From Phycisphaerales bacterium (lineage in GTDB: Bacteria; Planctomycetota; Phycisphaerae; Tepidisphaerales; Tepidisphaeraceae), in NCBI GenBank assembly GCA_028288905.1, contig JAQGHJ010000306.1, positions 1 to 10,786 of the forward strand: a stretch of DNA of 10,786 nt, written 5' to 3'. The notes below the pieces were generated by a model, which worked only from the letters and a program-made list of their open reading frames with translations, made no database searches and was not told the DNA's origin. A program made the translations under genes and the position numbers. This document shows, in pieces, positions 1 through 7,960 of the stretch; positions within the stretch are counted from its first letter, which is position 1; every line of letters begins with the position of its first letter.

Positions 1-1
1 G

Positions 2-1390
2 GCGGCCGCCGACGCCTACCGTCGCGCGCTGGCGCTGCGGCCGGACGCCCCGGAGGCGCTGAGCGGCTACGGCTTGGCCCTGACCCACGCCGGTCAATCG
101 GGTGCGGCGGCCGTGGCGCTGCGGCAAGCGGTGCGGCTGCGGCCCGGTTTCGTAGCCGCTTGGACGAACCTGGGTCTTGCGCTGGCCGCCCTCGGCAGGT
201 ACGCCGACGCCGAGGCGGCCTACCTGACCGCCCTGCGGCACGACCCCTCGTCGGCCGAGGCGCACGTGAACCGAGGGAAAGCGCTGAAGGAACAGGGCCG
301 TCCCGGTGAGGCGGTCGCCTGCTACGACCTCGCCCTGTCCGCCGACCGCGGCAGCCCTATCGCCCGGTGGAACCGATCGCTCGCGCTGCTTCAACTCGGC
401 GACTACGCCGCCGGTTGGCCGGCGTACGAGTCGCGTTGGGCTAGGGCCGGGGCGTCGCCGAGCCCGCGGCTCTCCGTCCCCGAATGGGACGGGTCGCCGC
501 CGGCTGGGCGCACGATCCTCCTGCGGGGCGAGCAGGGACTGGGAGACGTCGTGCAGTTCCTTCGCTACGCGGCCGATCTGCGGGCGGCCGGGGCGCGGGT
601 GGTGGTCGAGGCTCCGGCCCCTCTGGCCACGGTGTTAGCCGCCTGTCCACACGTGGACGAGGTGGTCCGTGAGGGCGAGCCGCCGCCGCCGTTCGACGCG
701 CACGCCGCTGTCATGAGCCTGCCCGCGCTGTTCGGCACGACGCTCGCGACCGTGCCGGCCGCGGTGCCGTACCTGTCGGCCGACGGAGAGCGAGTTCGTC
801 GCTTCGGAGCGGTGCTGTCGGCGCTGCCCGGACTGAAGGTCGGTATCGCCTGGCAGGGCAACCCGCACCACCCGTGGGACAGACATCGGTCGGTCCCTCT
901 CCAGGCGTACGCCCCCCTCGCCGCCGTGCCCGGGGTCACGCTCGTCAGCCTGCAACGCGGGCCCGGGCTCGAGCAGCTCGAACGGTTCGAACAACTCGAA
1001 GGCTTGGCGGCGGGCCGGGGCCAGTGGGCGGGGGGGAGGCCGGTCCTCCTGCTCGACCGCCGGCTCCCGGAGGACGAAGCGGTCGCCGCCGTCGACCTCG
1101 TCGTGACGGTCGACACGCTGACCGCACACCTGGCCGGCGCGATGGCGGTTCCGACGTGGGTGTTGCTGTCAACGATGGTCGACTGGCGATGGCTCCTGAA
1201 CCGCGACGACTCACCGTGGTACCCGACCGTGAGGCTGTTCCGGCAGGTCCGGCGGGACGAGTGGGCACCGGTGTTTGAACGGGTGGCAGCGACCCTGCGG
1301 CGACGCGCGGCCGACGCACGGGAAGGCGGCCAACGGGCGAAGCGGCGTGACCCGGACGACCCGATCAACAAAATTCGGAGGCCGTCGTGA
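2..1390 (+). CDS. TPR protein with GT9/GT41-like glycosyltransferase domain (5' end outside window)
   Basis: The frame is open from base 2, so the gene begins upstream; the in-window TTG at 74 is probably not the true start. The 462 visible residues begin with about four TPR units (roughly residues 1-144, with units such as NLGLALAALGRYADAEAAY). A GT-B-like transferase domain follows (about 158-435). Its signatures are WDGSPPAG, EQGLGDVVQFLRYA (about 177-190), GIAWQGNP, RSVPL, the nucleotide-sugar site VDTLTAHLAGAM (about 370-381) and DWRWLLNRDDSPWYP (about 394-408). These are hallmarks of bacterial TPR proteins annotated as GT9-like or OGT-like. The likely role is sugar transfer to a protein or glycan in the cytoplasm; donor and acceptor cannot be read from the sequence. 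The last 25 or so residues are basic and polar. The stop overlaps the next start (GTGA), implying translational coupling. The family is fairly certain, the substrate unknown. Confidence 0.9.
   Translation, partial: AAADAYRRALALRPDAPEALSGYGLALTHAGQSGAAAVALRQAVRLRPGFVAAWTNLGLALAALGRYADAEAAYLTALRHDPSSAEAHVNRGKALKEQGRPGEAVACYDLALSADRGSPIARWNRSLALLQLGDYAAGWPAYESRWARAGASPSPRLSVPEWDGSPPAGRTILLRGEQGLGDVVQFLRYAADLRAAGARVVVEAPAPLATVLAACPHVDEVVREGEPPPPFDAHAAVMSLPALFGTTLATVPAAVPYLSADGERVRRFGAVLSALPGLKVGIAWQGNPHHPWDRHRSVPLQAYAPLAAVPGVTLVSLQRGPGLEQLERFEQLEGLAAGRGQWAGGRPVLLLDRRLPEDEAVAAVDLVVTVDTLTAHLAGAMAVPTWVLLSTMVDWRWLLNRDDSPWYPTVRLFRQVRRDEWAPVFERVAATLRRRAADAREGGQRAKRRDPDDPINKIRRPS
1377..1381 (+). promoter_or_regulatory. 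Shine-Dalgarno GGAGG for the dual glycosyltransferase gene
   Basis: GGAGG lies five bases before the GTG at 1387, inside the last codons of the upstream gene. It supports the GTG start that overlaps the upstream stop. An alternative GTG at 1498 would remove a low-complexity N-terminus but has no comparable site. Confidence 0.7.
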
Positions 1391-3789
1391 GCCCCACCAT
1401 CCGAAGTGGCGCCGACGTGGACGGCGACGCGGCGACCAGAAAAACGTTTCAGGATTGCGAAGGTTCAGCTCCCCAGCCCCATGGCGGCTCGTCCGTGCTC
1501 CGCCAGAACCTGGCGACGAAAGAGGACGGCAGCGACGTCGCGCGGGCCGCCGCACTGCGACGGGCCGGCCGTCCGGGAGAGGCCGCGATCCTTCTCGAAC
1601 ACGTCGCCCGAACCGCCCCGTCCCAAGCGATGTCAGAACTGACCGCCCTCGGGGCGGCCCGCTTGGAGGCGGGCGACGCGGCGGCCGCCGAGGCCGCATT
1701 CGAGCGGATCTTGATCAACGACCCGGCCCGCCCAACGGCCCACGCCGACCTTGCCGTCGCCTTGCTCCGCCAGGGGCGGCTCGACGAGGCGGTCGCGGCG
1801 TACGAACAGGCCGTCCTGCTCCACCGCGCTCGGCCCCGGCAGTGGGACCCGCAGTTCCCGCGGGAGGTCGCCCGCCTAGGCCTGGTCTACGAGGCACGCC
1901 GGGCAGGGCAGATGGGCGACGCCGACGACCCAGCAATCGGCGCGCTCGAGCTGGATGCCGCGGTACCCCTGGTTACGAAGCTGGTCGGCTGCTTCGGCGA
2001 CCACTCCGACTACTCGCTCCGGTGTCTGGCGAGCGTGGCTGCCGGAGTTGGGCTGCGGACGCACTGTGAACTGCTCGTCGGTCTGAACGCGTGCTGCACC
2101 CGGACCGTGACGGCCGCCCGGCGGCTGGCGGACGACGGGACGGTCGACGCCGTTGTCGAGTGCCAACGGAACCGGAACAAGGACCCGATGATGCGGGTCC
2201 TGCTGGAGCAGGTCCGCACCCCGTACGTCCTGTGGCTGGACGACGACTCGCACTTCGTCGATCCGAACTGGCCGGCGGTCGTCGCGCGGGTGGTCCGCGA
2301 CGAGCACCCGTTCGACGTGTCCGGCCGGCTCGGGTGGTACGGCCCGCGGCGGCTGGCGGACCCGGCGTACGCCCGGTTCGTCCGCGGCCGGCCGTGGTGG
2401 CGGACGGACGAGCACCTGCCGCCGGACCTGCGGGAGTGGGTGCCGTTCGCCCTCGGCGGGCTGTTCGTCGCCCGCACCGCCTACCTGCGGCAGCACGACT
2501 TCCCCGACCGCGGGATGACGAAGGCGATGGACGACGTCGCCCTCGGGGACCTCGTGCTCCAGCAGACCGGCCGGCTCGTCCCCCTGCCGGCGGACGTGCT
2601 GGCGATGTGCCGCATCGACGACGGCCACCGCCGCGGCGTCGATTTCGACCTGCCGATCGACCCGCCGGCGCCGGCTGCCGCAGAAAGGCACGCGACGGAC
2701 CCGGCGGCGCGGAAGCTCGCCGAGCACCTGATCGGCCAGCGGCGTTTCCTGTACGTCCGCGACCAGGACAGCCACCGTGAGCTGGAGCTGTTGCCGGACG
2801 GGGCGATCGGGGTCGGGGCGACGTCGCGGGAAAGGCGATGGGAGGTTCGAGCTGCCGACGGCGAGGTGACGCTTCACCTGCTCGGTGACGGCCGGCGGCC
2901 GGCCTGCTCGCTCGTGCCGGCCGACACGGGCGTACTCCGCGGTCGCCTCGCCGCCCGGCCGGAGGCCGAGGCCTACCTCATACCGCATGCCGACGAGGTC
3001 GGGCCGTGGCCGCCCGACCGCGGGTCCGGCATCGGCCCCACCGCGGACGGGTACCTCCCGCGGGTGAGCTTTGTCACCGCGTGCATGAACCGGTTGCACC
3101 ACCTACGACTCACCCTGCCGCTGAACCTTCGGTGGGCGGCGTCGTACCCCGGCCCGATCGAGTTCGTGCTGCTCGACTACAACGACCGGTCCAGGCTGGC
3201 CGACTGGGCGCGGGCCGAACTGCTCGGGCCGATCGCCGACGGCACGCTGTCCTACTACCGTACGAGCCGCCCGACCCGGTACGACCAGAGCCACGCGAAG
3301 AACGTGCTGTTGAAGCTCGCAACGGGCGACGTAATCGTTCACGTGGACGCCGACAACGTGATCGGCCACGGCTTCGCGGAGCTCGCCGCCGGGCTGCCGT
3401 CGCGGACGCTGCTGTCCGCTCCGGACGCGTACCCGAGCACCGGCGGCCGGGTGGTGGCCCACCGGGCGGACCTGCTGGCGATCGGCGGGTACGACGAGGC
3501 GTCGTTCGGCGGCGCGTACGGGCACGAGGACTTGGACCTGATCGCCCGCGCAGCCGCGGTCGGGGTGCGACGGGCCCGGTTCGACGGACGGTACGCCATG
3601 GCCCTCCCGCACTCGGACGGCGACCGGCAAGGCCGAGACTCCGACGACGTTCGCACGACCGCCCGGCGGAACGCCGCCGCGTCCGCCGCCAACCTCGCCG
3701 CCGGCCGCCTCGTCGCCAACGCGGGTCGAGCGTGGGGCGTTGAGACGCTCCGGCGGAACTTCGCGGACGCCAAAATCACAACCCAGTAG
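1387..3789 (+). CDS. TPR protein with two GT-A glycosyltransferase domains
   Basis: An 800-residue protein. Residues 1-50 are polar and low-complexity. TPR-like helices span about 51-145. A first GT-A domain (about 192-420) carries the metal-binding acidic motif WLDDDSHF (DDD at 285-287), with a late acidic stretch KAMDDVALGD near 379-388. A beta-rich, dipeptide-poor linker (about 450-530) is not a domain I can name. The second GT-A domain (about 556-745) opens with VSFVTACMNR, has its DxD in VHVDADNVIG (D654/D656), and contains GGYDE...YGHEDLDLIARA (700-721), which resembles the C-terminal motif of GT7/chondroitin-type polymerases. Two complete GT-A cores suggest a bifunctional transferase adding two sugars. 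It is translated with the preceding TPR-GT through a GTGA overlap. No signal peptide or membrane helix is visible, so it is probably cytoplasmic. Sugars and acceptor are unknown. Confidence 0.92.
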   Translation: MSPTIRSGADVDGDAATRKTFQDCEGSAPQPHGGSSVLRQNLATKEDGSDVARAAALRRAGRPGEAAILLEHVARTAPSQAMSELTALGAARLEAGDAAAAEAAFERILINDPARPTAHADLAVALLRQGRLDEAVAAYEQAVLLHRARPRQWDPQFPREVARLGLVYEARRAGQMGDADDPAIGALELDAAVPLVTKLVGCFGDHSDYSLRCLASVAAGVGLRTHCELLVGLNACCTRTVTAARRLADDGTVDAVVECQRNRNKDPMMRVLLEQVRTPYVLWLDDDSHFVDPNWPAVVARVVRDEHPFDVSGRLGWYGPRRLADPAYARFVRGRPWWRTDEHLPPDLREWVPFALGGLFVARTAYLRQHDFPDRGMTKAMDDVALGDLVLQQTGRLVPLPADVLAMCRIDDGHRRGVDFDLPIDPPAPAAAERHATDPAARKLAEHLIGQRRFLYVRDQDSHRELELLPDGAIGVGATSRERRWEVRAADGEVTLHLLGDGRRPACSLVPADTGVLRGRLAARPEAEAYLIPHADEVGPWPPDRGSGIGPTADGYLPRVSFVTACMNRLHHLRLTLPLNLRWAASYPGPIEFVLLDYNDRSRLADWARAELLGPIADGTLSYYRTSRPTRYDQSHAKNVLLKLATGDVIVHVDADNVIGHGFAELAAGLPSRTLLSAPDAYPSTGGRVVAHRADLLAIGGYDEASFGGAYGHEDLDLIARAAAVGVRRARFDGRYAMALPHSDGDRQGRDSDDVRTTARRNAAASAANLAAGRLVANAGRAWGVETLRRNFADAKITTQ

Positions 3790-3812
3790 TGTCCGCCCGC
3801 AGCCGGTCGACG

Positions 3813-3837
3813 ACGGCCCGCCCAGTGCCAGGGCCGT
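3813..3837 (+). terminator. Candidate hairpin after the glycosyltransferase operon
   Basis: A perfect 7-bp inverted repeat (ACGGCCC / GGGCCGT) with an 11-base loop begins 24 bases after the TAG stop at 3787-3789. No T tract follows, so it is not a classical intrinsic terminator. It could still mark the 3' end of the operon transcript. Chance pairing is possible in such GC-rich DNA. The rest of the gap to 3889 shows no convincing promoter boxes. Confidence 0.3.
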
Positions 3838-3889
3838 ACCGCGCCCGTCCCACACTCGCTAACGCCGCGTTCGAACGGATAGGTTCGCC

Positions 3890-6454
3890 ATGTCCATGTT
3901 TGCCCGCATCCACAAGGCGTCCGGAATCATCCTGCCGTTCGCCGACCCGAACGAAGGCGGCTACCTCCGGCCGCTCGGCCTCGACCGTAACGCGTTCCGC
4001 CGCGTGAACGACGGCATTTGGGTCGAGTACCAGCCCGACGGCCTCGAACTGCATTACGAACCCGACCCGCTGTCAGCCGCCCCCGGCGAGCTGTCGGCCG
4101 ACACGGACCCGGACTACGATCCCGACCTCGGCTACGTGCGGAACCTGCTGGGCCCGAACTACGCAGTGCCCTTCGTCGGCGCCGCGGTCGATTCCGCGGA
4201 GGCGCGGGACCAAGGCGGCGCCCCGGGCCTCTGCACGATCGATCAGGAGTGCGACTACGAGCCGAGCCAACTGGCGACCGGGCCGTACCGAAACCTGCCG
4301 ACGGGCGGGCCGTCGTACGGCCTAGCCGGTTCTACGAACGCGTTGGAACGGGCGGTGGCCGTCGCTCGGGCGTGGGCTCGGCCGTTCTCGCTTCCGTCCC
4401 AGTTCGATGGGAACGATGCAGGCACCGTGCCGTTCACGTGCCGGGTCAACCTCTCGACCGGGAACGTGGCGGTGTCGTTCAGCCTGCCGGCGGCCGGCTC
4501 GGCCGCGCCGCCGGTCCGGTTCTACTACAACAGCCGGTCGGCGCGGGACGGCGAGTACGGCCGCGGCTGGGGTGGACTGTATCGGCAGTGGGTGGACTAC
4601 GAGGCGGACGACGGGACGCGGCGGCGTGCGACCCTCGCCTGCCTGTTAAGCCCGAGCGGGCAGGCGTGGACGATCGAGCGCGGGCCGGGCGGGCGGGTAA
4701 CCGGGGTCGTCGATCCCGCCGGCGGCCGGACCAGCTTCGCGTTCGCGACCAGCGTCAGGCTGTCCTTGGTCACCGACCCGGGCGGGCGGTTCTGCACGTT
4801 CGAGGTCGATGCCTCCGGCCACCTGGCGCGGGTCGATTTTGCCGCCACGGCCGCGATGCGGTTCGCGTACGACGCCGCCGGGCGGATGGCCGAGATCGAG
4901 ACGGCCGACGGCGGGGTGACGCGGTTCGCCTACGACGCGAGCGGCCGGGTTACGACCACCACCACCGCCGGCGGCCAGACGACGACGTTCGCTTACCCGG
5001 GGGCGTCCCGCCGGACCGTGACCGACGCACGCGGGGGCGCGTGGGACTTGGAGTTCGACGCCGACGGCAATGTATCGTCGGCCACTGATCCGGCCGGCGG
5101 CACCCGCCGCTACGCGTGGGAACCGGGTACGCAGCGGCTGCTCGCCGTCACCGACGGGCGCGGTTTCACCACCAAGCTTGGGTACGCCGAAGCGGGGGAC
5201 CGTTCCCGTCGGCTGACAGCCGTCGCCCTCCCAGCCGGCGCCTTCGGGTATGGGTTCGACCTGCCCTCGGGACGCCTGACGGCCGTCATCGACGAACGCG
5301 GGGCAGCGTCCGTGCTCGCGTGGGATGGGCTCCGCCGCACGGCATTCACCGACGCGGCCGGCCACACCACGGGCTACGCATATGACGCCGCCGGCCGGCT
5401 GACGGAGTTGACCGACCCCCTTGGGCACGCGTGGCTGTGGGCGTACGACCCGGGCGGCCGCCGAACGCTGGCCGTCGACCCGGTCGGCCGCGGCACCGCG
5501 TACGGCTACGCCGCCGCCGGCCAAGTCAGTCGAGTCACCGATTCGGCCGTATTCGCGACGGAGACGGCGCGCGACCCCCTCAACCGGCCGACGCGGGTGA
5601 CGGCTCCGGACGGCGGGACCACCACGTTCGCGTACGACGCCGTCGGTCGGCTAACGCGAACCGTCCCGCCGGGCGGCGCGGCTTGGGAGAGAGCATACGA
5701 CGCCGACGGGCGGGTGACGTCGACGGTCGCACCCACCGGCGGCCGGACCACCTACGCGTACGACCCGACCTTCAACCGGACGGCCACCACGGATGCCGGT
5801 GGCCACACGACGACCGAGGCGTACGACGCCGCCAGCCGCCTGACCCGCATAGTCGACCCCGTCGGACGGGTCACGACCTACGGCTACGACGCCGCGTCGA
5901 AGCGAACGCTTATGACCGGCCCGGACGGTCAGACCTGGGCCGACGCCTACGACCCTTCGGGCCGTCTGACCCTTACGAGCGACCCGGCCGGCCGGGAGAT
6001 GGCACACGCGTACGACCCGACCGGCAACCGTACGCGGTCGACGGATCCGCTGGGGCACCGGTCGGAGACCGCGTTCGATCCGCTGGGCCGCCCGACCCGG
6101 ACAATCGACCCGGACGGGCGGGCGGCGGCAACCGCTTTCGATGCCGGCGGGAGGCGGACGGCCACCGTCGACCGGGCCGGGCACCGGGCGGCCTACCGGT
6201 ACGACCCGGCGGGCCAGCTGACGGCGGCCACGAGCCGAACTGGCGACCGTCGGCTGTTCGCGTACGACGAGGCCGGCCGCACGTCCGTCGTCGTCGACGG
6301 GGAGGGCCGGCGGACCACGACGACGTACGACGAACAGGGCCGGGCGACGAAGATCGTCACCCCGCTCGGGTTCGTGCTCACCACCACGTACGACGACGCC
6401 GGTCGGACGAAGGCCACCACCCGCCCGACCGGCAAAACCACCACCACCAGCTAA
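3890..6454 (+). CDS. RHS/YD-repeat protein, N-terminal part (ends at premature TAA)
   Basis: 854 residues from ATG 3890; a second in-frame ATG at 3896 is also possible, and no clear Shine-Dalgarno separates them. There is no Sec signal peptide or membrane helix. Residues 1-180 match no domain I know; they include an acidic stretch (about 70-80, DTDPDYDPDL) and CTIDQEC (C115, C121). Residues 181-235 resemble the usual start of RHS proteins: CRVNLSTGNVAVSF, then FYYNSRSARDGEYGRGWGG. YD repeats begin near residue 325 (FAYDAAGRM) and settle into a strict 21-residue period from Y498. Family knowledge: RHS repeats build a beta-sheet cocoon around a C-terminal cargo, with roles in toxin delivery or surface interactions. 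This half alone lacks the core, so the product would be an unclosed shell if stable at all. Thr-rich turns (TTTT) are frequent. Confidence 0.88.
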   Translation: MSMFARIHKASGIILPFADPNEGGYLRPLGLDRNAFRRVNDGIWVEYQPDGLELHYEPDPLSAAPGELSADTDPDYDPDLGYVRNLLGPNYAVPFVGAAVDSAEARDQGGAPGLCTIDQECDYEPSQLATGPYRNLPTGGPSYGLAGSTNALERAVAVARAWARPFSLPSQFDGNDAGTVPFTCRVNLSTGNVAVSFSLPAAGSAAPPVRFYYNSRSARDGEYGRGWGGLYRQWVDYEADDGTRRRATLACLLSPSGQAWTIERGPGGRVTGVVDPAGGRTSFAFATSVRLSLVTDPGGRFCTFEVDASGHLARVDFAATAAMRFAYDAAGRMAEIETADGGVTRFAYDASGRVTTTTTAGGQTTTFAYPGASRRTVTDARGGAWDLEFDADGNVSSATDPAGGTRRYAWEPGTQRLLAVTDGRGFTTKLGYAEAGDRSRRLTAVALPAGAFGYGFDLPSGRLTAVIDERGAASVLAWDGLRRTAFTDAAGHTTGYAYDAAGRLTELTDPLGHAWLWAYDPGGRRTLAVDPVGRGTAYGYAAAGQVSRVTDSAVFATETARDPLNRPTRVTAPDGGTTTFAYDAVGRLTRTVPPGGAAWERAYDADGRVTSTVAPTGGRTTYAYDPTFNRTATTDAGGHTTTEAYDAASRLTRIVDPVGRVTTYGYDAASKRTLMTGPDGQTWADAYDPSGRLTLTSDPAGREMAHAYDPTGNRTRSTDPLGHRSETAFDPLGRPTRTIDPDGRAAATAFDAGGRRTATVDRAGHRAAYRYDPAGQLTAATSRTGDRRLFAYDEAGRTSVVVDGEGRRTTTTYDEQGRATKIVTPLGFVLTTTYDDAGRTKATTRPTGKTTTTS

Positions 6455-7960
6455 GACGCGCAGGACCGACCGACGGCCGTCACCAACCCCGCCGGGGAGA
6501 CGGCATATACCGCCTACGACGACCAAAGCCGCATCACGTCCGTCACCAACCCGGCCGGCGAGACGACGACGACGCAGTTCGACGCGGCCGGCCGGCCGAC
6601 GGCCGTTACCGACCCACTGGGAAACACGACGGGCACCGCGTACGCCGCCGGCGGGGATTGGGTCGCGGTCACGGGTCCGGCCGGCGGCACGACCACTACC
6701 TACTACGACGGGCTGCAGCGGGTGACGGCGGTGCAGAACCCGCTCGGGTTCGTCACGGCCACCGCGTTCGACGCCGCCGGCCGGCCGACCGCCGTCACCG
6801 ATCTGGCCGGGCGGACGACGACGACCGCGTACGACGCCGCGGGCAGGCCGACGGCCGTCGCGGACGCCCTCGGCCGAACGAGCACCACCGCGTACGACGC
6901 CGACGGCCGCCCGACCGCGGTGACGGACCCGCTCGGCCGCACGATGAGGACCGCGTACGACGCCGACGGCCGGATCACCGCCGTCACGGACCCGTTCGGG
7001 CACACGACGACCACCCTGTACGACCGAAGCGGACTGCGGACGGCCGTCACCGACCCGACGGGATTCACGACAACGGTCGCGTACGATCTCGGCAGCCGGC
7101 CGACGGCCGTGACCGACGCTCTCGGCGACGCGACCCTCACCGCGTACGACCCGGACGGGCTCCCCACCCAGGTGACGGACCCCACCGGGTACGTGACGAC
7201 GACCCTCTACGACCTAGCCGACCGCCCGACCACCGTCACTGACCCCGCCGGCTTCGCGACGACGACCGGCTACGATCGCGCCGGCCGGCCGACCGTCGTC
7301 GTCGACCCGCTGGGACACGCCACGACGACCCTGTACGACCCGGGCGGGCGGGCGACCCGCGCCGTCGATCCGCTCGGGCTCGTCACCACGACCGCGTTCG
7401 ATCCGGCCGGCCGGGTGACACGGGTCACGAACGCGCTGGGGGAGGACGTCGACACTGGGTACGACCTGGGCGGCCGGGCCACGCGGGTGACGGACACGGC
7501 CGGCCGGGCGTGCCTCGCCGCGTACGACGCGACGGACCACTTGACGGCCACGACCGACCCGGCCGGCCAAGTAACGACGTCGGCGTACGATGCCGCCGGC
7601 CAGCGGACGGCGGTGACCAACCCGCTCGGGCAGACGGCAGCGACGGCCTACGACCCGGCCGGCCGGTCCACGCTCGTGACCGACGCCCGCGGGAAGTCGA
7701 CCGCATTCGCGTACGACGCGGCCGGGCGGCAGACGGCCGTCACCGGTCCGGACGGTGGGCCGAGGACGCGGGCCTACGACCCGGCGGGCCGGCTGACGGC
7801 CGTCTCCGACGCCCGGCCGGCCGGGGGCACTTTGGCGTATGACCCCGCGGGCCGGCTCACGCGTCAGGCCTGGTCCGACGGGGCCGTGTTTACGTTCGCC
7901 TACGACCCGGCCGGCCGCCGCACGCTCGCCCAGGATCCGACGGGCTCGTACACCACGACC
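5381..7960 (+). repeat. 63-bp tandem coding repeat (41 YD units in exact register)
   Basis: Starting at the TAT-GAC at 5381, a Tyr/Phe-Asp codon pair recurs every 63 bases up to TAC-GAC at 7901. That makes 41 consecutive units with no insertion or deletion; the next YD (7961) comes after 60 bases. The consensus is close to AYDAAGRPTAVTDPLGRTTT. Deviations at the Tyr codon are R561 (TARDPLN) and the TAA at 6452; unit Y918 keeps Tyr but loses Asp (AYAAGG). Units are similar but not identical in DNA, so the array is old or diversified rather than freshly duplicated. The pattern also creates long open shadow frames on both strands. Confidence 0.92.
6452..6454 (+). other. In-frame TAA replacing a conserved YD tyrosine codon
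   Basis: TAA followed by GAC sits where every neighbouring 63-bp unit has TAC-GAC or TTC-GAC. The offset from the TAT-GAC at 5381 is 1071 bases, exactly 17 x 63. The first in-frame start-like codon after it is GTG 6722, some 270 bases on. Confidence 0.9.

Noticed and set aside
1876..3102. 408-residue minus-strand open frame opposite the dual glycosyltransferase
   Set aside because: It lies opposite a clear glycosyltransferase with catalytic motifs, and the product shows no domain pattern.
6452..6600. Programmed recoding (selenocysteine or readthrough) at the in-frame stop
   Set aside because: The codon is TAA, not TGA, and it replaces an ordinary conserved Tyr; no special downstream structure was recognised.
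5651..7003. 450-residue open frame on the minus strand within the RHS gene
   Set aside because: The repeat codons rarely give stop codons on the reverse strand, so a long open frame is expected; the sequence is low-complexity Arg/Gly/Val.
5431..7242. 603-residue open frame on the + strand in another frame, rich in Arg and Gly
   Set aside because: It is a periodic shadow of the 63-bp YD repeats; its composition (Arg/Asp/Gly/Pro) is that of an out-of-frame GC-rich repeat.
5381..7960. CRISPR array or microsatellite-type repeat
   Set aside because: Units are coding, contiguous without spacers, and diverged; the period matches the RHS/YD protein repeat.
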